Shown one piece after another: positions 1-8,970 of a stretch of DNA of 38,305 nucleotides. Each line of letters opens with the position of its first letter. Within the stretch, counting starts at the first letter, position 1. The stretch comes from Clostridia bacterium (lineage in GTDB: Bacteria > UBA6262 > WVXT01 > JAUXBS01). Location: contig JAUXDE010000002.1 in NCBI GenBank assembly GCA_030618495.1, positions 1-38,305 on the forward strand, written 5' to 3'. The notes under the pieces were generated by a model. That model did not search any database. It saw nothing but the letters and a program-made list of their open reading frames with translations, and was not told the origin of the DNA. A program made the position numbers and the translations under genes.

Positions 1-288
1 TGTAAAACTCCTGCATATCTTCACGGCATGGGCAAGCCCCAACGGGGCCTCCTGCCGGATATAGGTGACTTTTATCCCCCATTTTTTGCCGGTGCCAACC
101 GCCTTTTTGATTTCATCCCCCGTGTCTCCGATAACTATGGCAATATCGGTTATCCCGGCATCCCTGACCGCCTCTATGCCGTAAAACAATATCGGCTTGT
201 TTGCAACAGGAACGAGCTGCTTTGCATTAGTATGAGTAATAGGACGCAGGCGCGTACCCTTCCCGCCGCTTAATATTACTGCTTTCAC
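1..288 (-). CDS. Nucleotidylyltransferase, glucose-1-phosphate thymidylyltransferase-like (N-terminal part, cut by window edge)
   Basis: The minus strand reads through the window edge without a stop. The first 96 codons begin [18 protein letters not shown], the nucleotide-binding G-G-x-G-T-R-L-x-P signature of sugar-phosphate nucleotidylyltransferases. It continues with [16 protein letters not shown] and [11 protein letters not shown], typical of the long-form RmlA/StrD group that makes dTDP-glucose from dTTP and glucose-1-phosphate. The start is a GTG at 288, overlapping the TGA of the upstream epimerase gene as GTGA, so the two are probably translationally coupled. The pairing suggests synthesis of an activated (deoxy)sugar for surface polysaccharide. 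The catalytic middle and C-terminal left-handed beta-helix, if present, lie outside the window, so nucleotide and sugar specificity cannot be told. Confidence 0.85.
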   Translation of the reverse strand, partial: MKAVILSGGKGTRLRPITHTNAKQLVPVANKPILFYGIEAVRDAGITDIAIVIGDTGDEIKKAVGTGKKWGIKVTYIRQEAPLGLAHAVKICRSFT

Positions 289-1238
289 AGTTTCTCCCTC
301 CAATAGTTTAACAGGTCTTCGGCTGTCTTTTCAAAAGGTATTACGGGTTTCCATCCCGTGGCTTTACAGAACTTCCCATTATCACCCAGAAGGATCTGGA
401 CATCCGAAGGCCTCATCCTGGCAGGGTCATTTTCTACCTGAACCTTTACCTTTGACATGCCAAGCAGCATATCAAGCACTTCCTGTATGGAGTAATCCTT
501 ACCGGAACAAATATTATATGCTTCTCCATATTCACATTTTTCGGTAGACAACCAGTACGCTTTCACAATATCCCTTACATCCGTGAAATCCCTTCTGGCT
601 TCCAGGTTTCCTACACTCATAACCGGTTTTCTCATGTTTTTTTCAATCTCAGCTATCTGCCTGGCAAAATTGGAAACAACAAAAACCTCTCCCCTCCTCG
701 GACCGGTGTGATTAAACGCCCTGGTTCTCACCACTCTTGTTTTATAACTCCTGAAATATTGATATGCGAGCATGTCCTGCCCCACTTTGCTGACCCCGTA
801 CGGCGACAGGGGGCGCAATTGATTGGTTTCTTTTATCGGGACCTCGTTTTCCATTACCAGCCCGTATTCCTCGCTTGAACCCGCGATCTGCATTACCGGG
901 TCCGTGTTTGAATTACGTATTGCTTCAAATATGTTCAATTCTCCTATTATGTTAGTCGTTAACGTTTCCGCAGGCGCATGCCATGACGACTGAACGAATG
1001 ACTGCGCTGCCAGGTGGAATATCTTTTCCGGCTTAATTTTTTTTATCACCTTGTCAACCGACGAGGCATCACGGATATCACACTCGATTAATTCAATCTT
1101 ATCCTTTATATGATCAATGTTTTCCGTGTTACTCCGCCACCTTTCAATACCGTAAACCACAACACCCTTTTTGCTAAGCAAATATTCCGCCAGGTGACTG
1201 CCCACAAATCCCGTAATTCCTGTAATCAATGCTTTCAT
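285..1238 (-). CDS. NAD(P)-dependent nucleotide-sugar epimerase/dehydratase, GDP-mannose 4,6-dehydratase-like extended SDR
   Basis: This 317-residue protein is an extended short-chain dehydrogenase. The Rossmann motif TGITGFVG lies at residues 6-13. The catalytic set is S121-S122-E123 and Y147-x3-K151. The segment [11 protein letters not shown] near 173-183 is characteristic of GDP-mannose 4,6-dehydratase and GDP-4-dehydro-6-deoxymannose reductase relatives, and [17 protein letters not shown] near 209-226 is the usual substrate-binding stretch. The S-S-E motif where dehydratases often have S-T/S-E leaves 4,6-dehydratase versus reductase open. An AGGAG lies 9 nt before the ATG. The TGA overlaps the start of the nucleotidylyltransferase gene by 4 bp. 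It probably acts in the cytoplasm in deoxysugar synthesis for surface glycans. Confidence 0.85.
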   Translation of the reverse strand: MKALITGITGFVGSHLAEYLLSKKGVVVYGIERWRSNTENIDHIKDKIELIECDIRDASSVDKVIKKIKPEKIFHLAAQSFVQSSWHAPAETLTTNIIGELNIFEAIRNSNTDPVMQIAGSSEEYGLVMENEVPIKETNQLRPLSPYGVSKVGQDMLAYQYFRSYKTRVVRTRAFNHTGPRRGEVFVVSNFARQIAEIEKNMRKPVMSVGNLEARRDFTDVRDIVKAYWLSTEKCEYGEAYNICSGKDYSIQEVLDMLLGMSKVKVQVENDPARMRPSDVQILLGDNGKFCKATGWKPVIPFEKTAEDLLNYWREKL

Positions 1239-1298
1239 TTAATAGCGCTCCTTTTATAAAATGTTCAATAATTTTATCAAATATGTATAATATTTACA

Positions 1299-1327
1299 AG
1301 AAAAATGGCAATTGTTTCCATTTTTCT
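1299..1327 (-). terminator. AU-rich hairpin at the lptD-like stop codon
   Basis: The sequence agaaaaatgg (1299-1308) pairs perfectly with ccatttttct (1318-1327) around a 9-nt loop. On the minus strand it begins at the lptD-like stop codon (1328-1326) and its 3' arm ends in a T-run. This resembles a weak intrinsic terminator, but the stem is AT-rich, so confidence is low. Confidence 0.3.
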
Positions 1328-3641
1328 ATTCAGTTAGTAATTCCCACTGAGTGTTCCAACTATCATCTACGGTGGGCCTGGTTCTTCTACCCGATACTCC
1401 GATTTTGGATTCAGGAATTACTTTTATATTGAATCTAAGCCACAGTTCCTGAGTTGTAGGCTTCATCACCCATTTAAGATTCACCTCCCAGCAGTGCAGG
1501 TCCCTGTAGATATTAATCTCACTTCGCACAAAATTACTGGCTCCGAAATCATCGGTAAACACATCTGCCCTTGTGCGAAAATCAAACCGCATCTTCCTGG
1601 TAAACCAGAAACCAAAATTATTGGTGATATCGATTTTATTGGGAGTACTGCCAAAATATTTGATATTATTGGTCCAGTACCAACCCTTCTTATCTTCCCT
1701 TTTGCTTAAGTTAGACCCGAAAGGAGTGTATATAAAGTTCATATCCAAACTCAAAGGCTTCCACAACACCTGCGCCGTGTCTTTGATGTCATAATAATAA
1801 TCCATATAGAATAACGAATTGTCTGTATCATAATTTATCTTGAGATGGATTTTATCAAGGTTTTCCATAAAATAGGTACACATTCCCGTAAGCGTTGGAA
1901 TTCTTACTTCATCTTTTATCGCAGGCAATGTCAACCCCGTAGTTACCACAGCCCCCAACTGCTTCTTTTTTCTCTTCTTACCCCTTAATGAATCCACCCT
2001 GAAGCTGAAGTTATTAGAGCTTGACTCATTCTTCTTCATATCCCAGGCAAACGTATAGTTCATTTTCACGGGCAGTAAACATACCATATTCAAATCCGAT
2101 GTCCATGTGAACCCACTGGTAAACGAATCCGACAGCTCATTTGTCTCCTCATCCCAATTCTGTCCGTACTTCATGTTCATGCCAAAAGTGTTTATAGTAT
2201 TAATATTGAAACTCGTTTCTAATTTCGCATTATCTCTTGCGGACAATTTATAATTATTACTATTTGTAGTATTATACTTGTTATCAATGCCGGCGCCCGC
2301 GCTAAAATAAACGGGGAATTTTGAAACACTGAATAATTTTATTTGATTCAGATTAAAACTGGCCGAGGGCAGGTGCCCGCCGCTCTGTTCAAATTGATTT
2401 GTTGTATCGTTCCACAGGTCCTTTCTTTCCGCAAACACCTTCATGCTGTAATTTGATTTCGTATATGAAAAAGCTATATCGGAGGATATGTTCCTCGTTA
2501 CCAGTTCCATTTCCTCCCTTGCCAGGTCTTCCCCTTTCTGATGACTTTGTTTTTGATTAACATCATTCTTGTTCATGTAGTTAACATTTGACTGCAGTTT
2601 CAAACCCGGCAGGCCCGGAAAATCCTGATTATGTTTAGCGTAAACATTCAGGTTATTCTCCAATTCACCCCCGATGGTCCTGTAGCCGTCATTACTTATA
2701 TGAAAGTTACCGTCTATGTATTTAGTTTTATACTTTTCATCCAAACTCACGCCATACTCCAACTGTTTTGCCGTAGATAGTTTAATATCAAGCATTCCAT
2801 CGTTTTTTGTAAATATAGTAAATGGAAGAAACGCCATCGCAAAAGGGCCATCCTGTGAATTATAACCTACTTCATAATTTCTGCCCTTCCAGCCCAGCCT
2901 TTCCATTTTCAAAGGTATCACGATTTTCGGGAATGGGAGAATGGGGGGAAGTAAGGGAATATTGCCAATCATTAAACTGACCCAGTTGAATATTAACCAC
3001 CTGTCAGGAATAATCGTTATCCTGGATGCCGCTAACCTGTAATGGGCGGGAAGCTTATCACAGGAAGAAGCATAGCCCCTGTACAGGATGAATTTTCCAT
3101 CCCCCTTCTTCTCCATCCTCGGTCCCCTGAAGTACCACTCTTCCACCCTGCAGTTGGCATTGATTACGGTTCCGTCTTTGGTGTCGAAATTATATGTTAT
3201 ACTGTCTCCGTATATTTCATAGCTGTCTTTTATCGAACAGTTGCCCCTCGCGTTAATCTCCTTTGCCTGGATTTTAATGTCTATCTCATCGCACTTGATA
3301 ATCGTCCCCTCATATTCAACTACCACATTACCCCTGGCATATAACCTGTCTTCCTCTCTAATGTACCTGGCATAATCAGAATTAAGTTTAATGGGAACAC
3401 CCGAAAGAATAGTTGAAGAACTTATACCGAATTCACATTCAATGTCTGACAATGCGGGAATCGTGGAAGGAACTACTTTAAACTTCTCTTCATTACCTCC
3501 GGAAACGGGATTCGTGGAATGAATTGCTTCGTATTTCTCTTCAGCGCCAAAAGCCTCCACAAACGGATAAAAGGCAAAAAAAACAGCTGTTATTACAAGA
3601 AGGGCTTTGGGGGCAGATCTCATTTTTTTTGGAATATTCAT
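1326..3641 (-). CDS. lptD: LPS-assembly outer-membrane protein LptD (OstA/Imp) -like
   Basis: This 771-residue protein has an N-terminal signal peptide (basic start, hydrophobic core around residues 12-27, likely cleavage after AFG near 32). An OstA/LptA-type beta-jelly-roll follows at roughly 90-200, with the alternating pattern ADYARYIREEDRLYARGNV and later INARGNCSIKD-type strands. The rest is a long stretch of alternating polar and aromatic residues consistent with an outer-membrane beta-barrel, ending in aromatic-rich strands. LptD places lipopolysaccharide in the outer leaflet, so its presence argues for an LPS-type outer membrane. Length matches the family (about 750-800). The gene has no clear ribosome-binding site; a TATAAT ends 8 nt before the ATG (see promoter). 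Divergent members of this family can be hard to tell from other OstA-like proteins. Confidence 0.75.
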   Translation of the reverse strand: MNIPKKMRSAPKALLVITAVFFAFYPFVEAFGAEEKYEAIHSTNPVSGGNEEKFKVVPSTIPALSDIECEFGISSSTILSGVPIKLNSDYARYIREEDRLYARGNVVVEYEGTIIKCDEIDIKIQAKEINARGNCSIKDSYEIYGDSITYNFDTKDGTVINANCRVEEWYFRGPRMEKKGDGKFILYRGYASSCDKLPAHYRLAASRITIIPDRWLIFNWVSLMIGNIPLLPPILPFPKIVIPLKMERLGWKGRNYEVGYNSQDGPFAMAFLPFTIFTKNDGMLDIKLSTAKQLEYGVSLDEKYKTKYIDGNFHISNDGYRTIGGELENNLNVYAKHNQDFPGLPGLKLQSNVNYMNKNDVNQKQSHQKGEDLAREEMELVTRNISSDIAFSYTKSNYSMKVFAERKDLWNDTTNQFEQSGGHLPSASFNLNQIKLFSVSKFPVYFSAGAGIDNKYNTTNSNNYKLSARDNAKLETSFNINTINTFGMNMKYGQNWDEETNELSDSFTSGFTWTSDLNMVCLLPVKMNYTFAWDMKKNESSSNNFSFRVDSLRGKKRKKKQLGAVVTTGLTLPAIKDEVRIPTLTGMCTYFMENLDKIHLKINYDTDNSLFYMDYYYDIKDTAQVLWKPLSLDMNFIYTPFGSNLSKREDKKGWYWTNNIKYFGSTPNKIDITNNFGFWFTRKMRFDFRTRADVFTDDFGASNFVRSEINIYRDLHCWEVNLKWVMKPTTQELWLRFNIKVIPESKIGVSGRRTRPTVDDSWNTQWELLTE

Positions 3642-3649
3642 TTATGTTT

Positions 3650-3655
3650 ATTATA
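3650..3655 (-). promoter_or_regulatory. Perfect -10 box close to the lptD-like start codon
   Basis: The minus strand reads TATAAT at 3655-3650, then 8 nt, then the ATG at 3641. A normal transcription start would leave a leader of only about 2 nt. The -35 region falls in the arm of the hairpin repeat (3663-3690); the best hexamer is TTAAGG, which is weak. Confidence 0.4.
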
Positions 3656-3662
3656 AATTTGC

Positions 3663-3787
3663 AGGGGTCAGACCTTAACATTTAACAAAATCTGAGTTTG
3701 ATACTTATTCAACAACTGCCAACAAATGAGCAAAAATAGTAATAATGTTAAGTGCTACTTTTTGTTAAATGTTAAGGTCTGACCCCT
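3663..3787. repeat. Palindromic repeat A: perfect 28-bp inverted arms with a 69-nt centre
   Basis: The left arm (3663-3690, starting aggggtcagacc) is the exact reverse complement of the right arm (3760-3787, ending ggtctgacccct). The arms flank a 69-nt AT-rich centre. The element fills the gap between the ROK kinase gene and the lptD-like gene, and the right arm overlaps the kinase reading frame. It supplies the last residues (GSDLNI) and the TAA stop. GGGGTCAGACC-type palindromes resemble REP-like elements moved by Y1 (RAYT) transposases. That link is inference, since no transposase gene is present here. Confidence 0.85.
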
Positions 3788-4769
3788 TTTTAATTTGCCT
3801 TACCAGCAAGGCCGCTCCAACAACTCCAAGGTCATCACCCAGCTTTGAAATTATATAATTTATTGGTTTCCTCTTACTGACGAACGAACGTTTTCTTATG
3901 ACTCTTTTCATTGGCTCCAGGAACAAGTTTCCGGCGCGGGAAACACCGCCGCTGAACACAACAACCTCCGGATTCAATACGTTTATTATGCCTGCTAATG
4001 CGATCCCGAGGTACTCTCCTGTTTCCTCCCATATATTATTTGCCAGAGAATCATTTTTCCTTGCCGCTTCCGCAATAATTTTTGGAGTGATTTTATTTAA
4101 TTTGCCTTTTACAAGTCCGGTTATTTTAGTTTTTCTGCCCTTTTTTATTTCCTCTACCGTTCTTTCTACTATGGCGCCCGCACCGATATACTTTTCAAGA
4201 CAGCCGTTACTGCCGCAATTACACCTCGGCCCCTCCGTGTTAATTGTAACATGCCCTATTTCACCGGCAAGCCCGTTCGACCCGTGATAAATTTCGCCAT
4301 CGATAATAATCCCTCCCCCTACCCCAGTCCCCATTGTCACACAAACCACATCATTGACTGCGGCAGGAACTTCCAGTTGATATGCTCCCCAGGCGGCAAC
4401 GTTTGCGTCATTTTCAAGGAATATCGGAAGTTTTGATAAATTATTTCTCCTGATTTTCTTCTTCAGCATGCTCACAAAGGGGAATTTCTTTTTATACATA
4501 TTAGGAGAACACTTTATTTCCCCTTTCCCGTGGTCTATTAAACCCGCAGAACCTACCCCTATCCCCTGCACGGAATTAATCGGAACACCATCAACGATCT
4601 CGGATAATTGAACAGCTACATGATGAACAAATAATTCTTCTTTCTCCAGAACATTAGCGCTGTATTTTATTTTATTAACTATAACGCCTTTCATGTCCAC
4701 CAGGGCCACAGTAACATTAGTCCCCCCGATATCGACTCCTATTGAATATTTATAACCGGTTTGTTTCAT
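3765..4769 (-). CDS. ROK-family sugar kinase (glucokinase-like)
   Basis: The protein has the ASKHA phosphate-binding motif SIGVDIGGTN at its N-terminus, a second acidic motif ENDANVAAWGAY, GTGVGGGIIIDGEIYHG, and the ROK zinc signature C-x-C-G-x2-G-C-L-E (CNCGSNGCLE). Together these define ATP-dependent ROK hexokinases, most often glucokinase; N-acetylhexosamine kinases cannot be excluded. I chose the ATG at 4769 rather than the ATG at 4805. GGAG stands 4-5 nt before it, the protein then begins MKQTGYKYSIGVD, and the overlap with folC shrinks from 56 to 20 bp. The product is then 334 residues. The last six residues and the stop codon come from repeat A, so the native C-terminus has been replaced or extended by the element. 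Confidence 0.88.
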   Translation of the reverse strand: MKQTGYKYSIGVDIGGTNVTVALVDMKGVIVNKIKYSANVLEKEELFVHHVAVQLSEIVDGVPINSVQGIGVGSAGLIDHGKGEIKCSPNMYKKKFPFVSMLKKKIRRNNLSKLPIFLENDANVAAWGAYQLEVPAAVNDVVCVTMGTGVGGGIIIDGEIYHGSNGLAGEIGHVTINTEGPRCNCGSNGCLEKYIGAGAIVERTVEEIKKGRKTKITGLVKGKLNKITPKIIAEAARKNDSLANNIWEETGEYLGIALAGIINVLNPEVVVFSGGVSRAGNLFLEPMKRVIRKRSFVSKRKPINYIISKLGDDLGVVGAALLVRQIKKGSDLNI

Positions 4770-6072
4770 AGCACTCCAATATTTCAATTGCTTTTCCAAC
4801 GACATAGAGCGAACCGGACACGCAAATCAGGCTGTTACTAAAAGCCATTTCAACCGCTTTCCTGACCCCTTCCCCTACTGTTCGCGCCGTAAATACATCG
4901 CTGGTATTTTTATATTTTAATATTTCTTTCTTCAACGTTGTTCTACTCAATGCCCTCTTGACCTGCGGTGACACTGCAATTACCCTGTCAGCAAGAGGTA
5001 CTATTCCGGACGTCATTAATTGCACGTCTTTATCCGACAGCGCCCCGAAAACCAGGATTAAATCATCGTAAGTAATACTCCCGCCGCTCAGAAATTCTTT
5101 CAGGGATTCTATGCCCGAAGGATTATGCGCCCCGTCAAGAATTACACGAATTCGCTTTCCACCGGCGTTCAGTTTAATGAAGTCCAGCCTGCCCGGCCAT
5201 GACGCTCCTGCAAGGCCCTTTCGTATGTGCGTCTCACTTACGTTTATATTTCTTAGCCCGAGGACTTCTACCGCCCCTACCGCCAGCGCCGCATTCTGTA
5301 CCTGGTGTTCTCCCCTCAGCCTTATTTTAAGCCCTTTATAATTATTGGAAATACCCTGATAATCAAATTCCTGGAACCTGTTATTGACACTTGAAATACT
5401 GGTATCCAGGTCCCTGCCTGCGCAAAAGAGTTTTCCATCTTTTTTTCTGCAAACATCCTTTATGACTTCAAGCGCCTCTTTGTCCTTTGTCGCGGTAATA
5501 ACAGTTCCGTTTTTCTTTATTATTCCCGCTTTTTCACGCGCTATGGATTTAAGGCTGTTACCCAGGTAATCCATGTGCTCATAATCTATATTCGTAATAA
5601 CGGAAACCAATGGATTCTTAATGACATTCGTGGCGTCCAGCCTGCCACCCATGCCCGTTTCCAGCACAACGATATCAACTTCCTTCAAGGCGAAATACAG
5701 GAAAGCAACTACGGTCAGGAATTCAAAATAAGTCAATTCCAGCGATAAACGCCCTGACGCATTCCTGACGGTTCCTGTCAGCCGCGCAACATCCCTTTTT
5801 GAAATCCTTCTACCGTTAACCTTGATACGCTCAGACAGGTCTATCAGGTGAGGCGACGTATACAAACCGGTCTTAAAACCCGCTTCCTCCAGTATACTGC
5901 CTGTCATCACTGCCACCGAACCTTTGCCATTTGTCCCTGCAATATGAACGGAGCGGAAGTTTTTTTCGGGATTATCTAACAAACCCAGAACTTTATTAAC
6001 ATTAGAAAGACCAAATCTTATACCCAGACATCCCAAGCTATTTATATAACTAAGTGCCTTGTTAAACAACAT
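4750..6072 (-). CDS. folC: Dihydrofolate synthase / folylpolyglutamate synthase
   Basis: The P-loop HIAGTNGKGSVAV is the FolC ATP-binding signature, followed by YTSPHLIDLSERIKVNG and ETGMGGRLDATNV, both diagnostic of the family. DGAHNPSGIESL marks the C-terminal Mur-ligase-like domain. The enzyme adds glutamate to dihydropteroate and extends polyglutamate tails of folates in the cytoplasm. The frame is open to 6171, but the first 33 residues (rich in Pro, Cys and Trp) do not look like FolC. The family usually begins 40-50 residues before the P-loop, so the ATG at 6072 (MLFNKALSYINSL, about 440 residues) is the better start. No clear ribosome-binding site precedes either candidate. The end overlaps the ROK kinase start by 20 bp. 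Confidence 0.9.
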   Translation of the reverse strand: MLFNKALSYINSLGCLGIRFGLSNVNKVLGLLDNPEKNFRSVHIAGTNGKGSVAVMTGSILEEAGFKTGLYTSPHLIDLSERIKVNGRRISKRDVARLTGTVRNASGRLSLELTYFEFLTVVAFLYFALKEVDIVVLETGMGGRLDATNVIKNPLVSVITNIDYEHMDYLGNSLKSIAREKAGIIKKNGTVITATKDKEALEVIKDVCRKKDGKLFCAGRDLDTSISSVNNRFQEFDYQGISNNYKGLKIRLRGEHQVQNAALAVGAVEVLGLRNINVSETHIRKGLAGASWPGRLDFIKLNAGGKRIRVILDGAHNPSGIESLKEFLSGGSITYDDLILVFGALSDKDVQLMTSGIVPLADRVIAVSPQVKRALSRTTLKKEILKYKNTSDVFTARTVGEGVRKAVEMAFSNSLICVSGSLYVVGKAIEILECYETNRL

Positions 6073-6201
6073 ATGTAACCATAACATGTCTGGATATGGC
6101 TTAGTTGCAATGAACGACAACGCCGGCGTGCTGTACGCACTCCAAGGCGGAGTGAAGCAGCAAACAACCATATACGGACATGCCCTTCAGGGCAGAAATT
6201 C

Positions 6202-6280
6202 TTTTAACCAGATTCTTCATCACTCGTCACTCATTTGCCGCAAGCAAACATCGTTCCTCGTTCTTTGAATCCGGTTAAAA
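6202..6280. repeat. Imperfect inverted repeat in the folC-accD gap
   Basis: ttttaaccagattc (6202-6215) is matched by gaatccggttaaaa (6267-6280), 13 of 14 positions complementary, around a 51-nt centre. The 265-bp non-coding gap 6073-6337 also holds two shorter palindromes: cactcc/ggagtg at 6138-6154 and tgccct/agggca at 6181-6194. Base composition is more GC-rich in 6115-6195 than in the flanks. No gene or known RNA family is recognised. It may be a degraded palindromic mobile element. Confidence 0.5.
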
Positions 6281-6310
6281 TAATCTCTGTTATGATTACA
6301 TAGGTTACTT

Positions 6311-6332
6311 AACCAGGCACTCGTGCCTGGTT
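6311..6332 (-). terminator. Strong hairpin just after accD
   Basis: aaccaggcac (6311-6320) pairs perfectly with gtgcctggtt (6323-6332), leaving a 2-base loop as drawn (the real loop would open slightly). It begins 6 nt after the accD stop codon on the minus strand. There is no following T-run, so it may act as an mRNA 3'-end or processing hairpin rather than as a classical intrinsic terminator. Confidence 0.5.
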
Positions 6333-6337
6333 ATAAG

Positions 6338-7162
6338 TCATTTTCCTTTTTTAAGTAAACCCAGAGTTCTATCCAGTACATCCTTCAAGTCCTTCCTTTC
6401 GACAATCATATCGATCATCCCGTGTTCAAGCAGGAACTCCGACTTTTGAAAGTGAGGAGGAAGTGTTTGTTTTATGGTCTGTTCTATAACCCTGGGGCCC
6501 GCAAAGCCGATCAATGCCGCGGGTTCCGCGATATTAATATCCCCCAGCATCGCAAAACTCGCAGACACCCCCCCGGTTGTAGGGTCGAGAAGAATGGAAA
6601 TATAAGGAATCTTTTCCTTGTCCAAAAGAGCAATGGCCGCGCTTGTCTTCGCCATCTGCATAAGAGAGAATATTCCTTCCTGCATGCGCGCGCCGCCTGA
6701 AGAAGAAACAATTATCATCGGATATTTTTTTTTCACTGCATTTTCTATAGCGCGCGTTATTTTTTCTCCAACGACCGAACCCATACTGCCGCCCATGTAA
6801 TTAAAATTCATAACTGCAATCACTACGTTATTCCTGCCTATTTTTCCGTAACCCGTGACAACGGCATCATAAAACCCGGTTTTTTTCTGGTGTTTCCTGG
6901 TCCTGTTCGTATAACTTGTTGTATCCTTAAAATTCAACGGGTCCTTTGGCTGAACCTGAGCGTCAATTTCTTTGAAACTGCCGGGATTCAACAACAACTT
7001 TATCCGCTGCCCTGTATTCAGCCTGAAATAATGATTGCATTTAGGACATACCATGAAGTTGCTTTCCAGGTCCTTGTTGTAAATTATTTCCTGGCATCCC
7101 TCGCACTTTATCCACAACCCATCAGGTACGCTCTTTTTTTCATGAGGCGTTTCTACTGCCAT
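6338..7162 (-). CDS. accD: Acetyl-CoA carboxylase carboxyltransferase subunit beta
   Basis: The N-terminal four-cysteine zinc ribbon C-x2-C-x15-C-x2-C (CEGC ... CPKC, residues 20-42) is followed by the crotonase-like carboxyltransferase core. That core carries GGSMGSVVGEKI, SSSGGARMQEG and DPTTGGVSASFAMLGD. This subunit works with AccA to transfer carboxyl from biotin to acetyl-CoA, the first step of fatty-acid synthesis. I chose the ATG at 7162 (MAVETPHEKK, 274 residues). The upstream in-frame ATG at 7177 would make the codons of a GGAGGGGGG ribosome-binding site part of the protein. accA is not in this window. The gene lies 54 bp after the TrpB2-type gene and is probably in the same transcript. 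Confidence 0.95.
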   Translation of the reverse strand: MAVETPHEKKSVPDGLWIKCEGCQEIIYNKDLESNFMVCPKCNHYFRLNTGQRIKLLLNPGSFKEIDAQVQPKDPLNFKDTTSYTNRTRKHQKKTGFYDAVVTGYGKIGRNNVVIAVMNFNYMGGSMGSVVGEKITRAIENAVKKKYPMIIVSSSGGARMQEGIFSLMQMAKTSAAIALLDKEKIPYISILLDPTTGGVSASFAMLGDINIAEPAALIGFAGPRVIEQTIKQTLPPHFQKSEFLLEHGMIDMIVERKDLKDVLDRTLGLLKKGK

Positions 7163-7216
7163 ACTTCCCCCCTCCATATATTCCGCCCGGCTGGCCGGGC
7201 TGTTTCATTGAACTCC

Positions 7217-8572
7217 CTACTTAACTTCCGGGATATCTTTTAAAGCTTCCTTTATCTTTTCTTCCGGATAATCATAATCCTGGAGCTTGTTGTCATAATA
7301 AGCTTCATAAGATGCAAGATCAAAATAGCCGTGCCCGCTGAAGTTTATAACTATTGTCTTAGCTTCGTTATTAGCCTTGCATTTATTAGCTTCATCTATC
7401 ATCGCCTTAATGGCATGAGAAGTCTCGGGCGCAGGGATAATACCTTCCGTCTGGGCAAACAACTTCCCAGCTTCAAAACATGTATTCTGATGATAAGCCC
7501 TGGCCTCAACCACCTTTTCGTTTACCAGGTTGCACAGTACCGGGGCAGCCCCGTGATACCTGAGCCCTCCCGCGTGTATAGTCGGAGGAATGAAACCATG
7601 TCCGAGTGTATACATCTTCAGCAGCGGAGTCATTTTTGCCACATCGCCAAAATCATAAATATACGGCCCCTTGGTCAGGGTTGGACATGAAGTTGGTTCC
7701 ACCGCGATTATATCTATAGGCTGTCCCTTAAGTTTATCCTTCACGAAAGGCAGGAAAAAACCCGAGAAATTACTGCCGCCGCCAATGCAGCCAATAAGCA
7801 CGTCCGCTTTTTCCTTAACCAGTTTCAACTGTTTCTTAACCTCCTGCCCCACAATTGTCTGGTGCAGAAGTACATGATTAAGCACGCTGCCAAGCGAATA
7901 CTTGGTATCATCATGGGTTGCCGCATCCTCAACAGCTTCAGAAATGGCAAGGCCAAGGCTCCCCGGACAATCCGGATCTTTCTTTAGTATCTCCCTGCCT
8001 GAATTTGTTTTATCTGTTGGTGAAGCAAAAACCTCCGCACCCCAGGTCTGCATCATTATCTTACGGTACGGCTTTAAATTGTAACTGCATTTAACCATGT
8101 ACACAGTGCACTTAAGGCCAAAAAGGTTACAGGCAAACGAAAGAGCGCTCCCCCACTGACCGGCGCCTGTTTCGGTGGCTATCCTTTTGGTGCCTGCCAT
8201 TTTATTATAGTATGCCTGGGCTACCGCCGTATTCGGCTTATGGCTCCCGGGAGGCGATACACTCTCGTTCTTGTAATAAAGACGCGCCGGGGTACCAAGC
8301 TCTTTTTCCAGGCGGTGCGCTCTCACCAGCGGTGTCGGCCTCCAGAGCCTGTAAATATTCAATATTTCATCGGGAATTTCTATTTCGTGTTCAGCGCTTA
8401 CTTCCTGTTTTATCAACTCCATGGGAAAAAGCGGAGCCAAATCTTCGGGGCCAAGCGGTTTGCCTGTGCCCGGATGTAAGGCCGGAGCCAGCGGTGTCGG
8501 CAGGTCCGGTAAAACATTGTACCACCTCTGCGGAATTTCCTTCTCACTCAGAAGAATCTTTGTTTCTTTCAT
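7217..8572 (-). CDS. TrpB2-type tryptophan synthase beta-like PLP enzyme
   Basis: This 451-residue fold-type II PLP enzyme has the Schiff-base lysine K112 in [24 protein letters not shown] at about 134-146 and the phosphate-binding loop [10 protein letters not shown]. The long N-terminus ([17 protein letters not shown]) and the length near 450 identify the TrpB2 branch rather than the ~400-residue TrpB1. TrpB2 proteins can make tryptophan from indole and serine without a tight TrpA partner; several are thought to salvage indole. No trpA or other trp gene is adjacent. The ATG overlaps the hisI stop codon by 4 bp (ATGA), tying it to the histidine genes. A clear trpB symbol is withheld because the physiological role of TrpB2 varies. 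Confidence 0.9.
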   Translation of the reverse strand: MKETKILLSEKEIPQRWYNVLPDLPTPLAPALHPGTGKPLGPEDLAPLFPMELIKQEVSAEHEIEIPDEILNIYRLWRPTPLVRAHRLEKELGTPARLYYKNESVSPPGSHKPNTAVAQAYYNKMAGTKRIATETGAGQWGSALSFACNLFGLKCTVYMVKCSYNLKPYRKIMMQTWGAEVFASPTDKTNSGREILKKDPDCPGSLGLAISEAVEDAATHDDTKYSLGSVLNHVLLHQTIVGQEVKKQLKLVKEKADVLIGCIGGGSNFSGFFLPFVKDKLKGQPIDIIAVEPTSCPTLTKGPYIYDFGDVAKMTPLLKMYTLGHGFIPPTIHAGGLRYHGAAPVLCNLVNEKVVEARAYHQNTCFEAGKLFAQTEGIIPAPETSHAIKAMIDEANKCKANNEAKTIVINFSGHGYFDLASYEAYYDNKLQDYDYPEEKIKEALKDIPEVK

Positions 8573-8970
8573 TTTTTCCTCCTCTTTTGAGAATAAACTT
8601 TGCCGGGGCTAAAAACCCTTTTATCCACAATCTTATAATTACCGTTACTATCAACCCTGGTATGGAAACAGGAGCGGTAACCCCTGTGACAGGCCGCGTC
8701 TCCAACCTGCCTGACTTTTATAAGCAGGGTATCGGCGTCACAATCAAACCTTATTTCCTTTATCAACTGAAAATTACCCGATTCCTCACCCTTGACCCAG
8801 AACTTCTTCCTGGACCTGCTCCAAAAACAGGTTTTACCTGTTTTAAGGCTCTTTTTTATTGAGTCCCTGTTCATCCACCCGACCATAAGTACCCGGCCGT
8901 CTTTGTAGTCCTGTATTACCGCGGGTATTAAGCCCTTTTTATCAAATTTTAGTTCTTCAATGAATTTCAT
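8569..8970 (-). CDS. hisI: Phosphoribosyl-AMP cyclohydrolase
   Basis: The 133-residue protein matches single-domain HisI. It has LVPAV-like [21 protein letters not shown] at the N-terminus, [23 protein letters not shown] in the middle, and the metal-binding segment [11 protein letters not shown] with a downstream C-H-R-G-Y-R-S-C-F. It opens the adenine ring of PR-AMP in histidine synthesis and needs zinc and magnesium. There is no fused HisE (PR-ATP pyrophosphohydrolase) domain, so hisE must be elsewhere. Both ends are 4-bp ATGA overlaps, with hisA upstream and the TrpB2-type gene downstream, indicating one tightly coupled transcript. Confidence 0.95.
   Translation of the reverse strand: MKFIEELKFDKKGLIPAVIQDYKDGRVLMVGWMNRDSIKKSLKTGKTCFWSRSRKKFWVKGEESGNFQLIKEIRFDCDADTLLIKVRQVGDAACHRGYRSCFHTRVDSNGNYKIVDKRVFSPGKVYSQKRRKK

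Noticed and set aside
28-273. 81-codon open frame on the plus strand at the window start
   Set aside because: Antisense to the nucleotidylyltransferase gene, which has clear motifs.
6073-6171. N-terminal extension of FolC to an ATG at 6171
   Set aside because: The added residues are Pro/Cys/Trp-rich, unlike FolC, and overlap a palindrome-rich non-coding stretch.
7162-7177. accD start at 7177
   Set aside because: The five extra codons are the GGAGGGGGG ribosome-binding site of the ATG at 7162.
8212-8862. 216-codon open frame on the plus strand
   Set aside because: It lies antisense to hisI and the TrpB2-type gene, both certain; no family resemblance.
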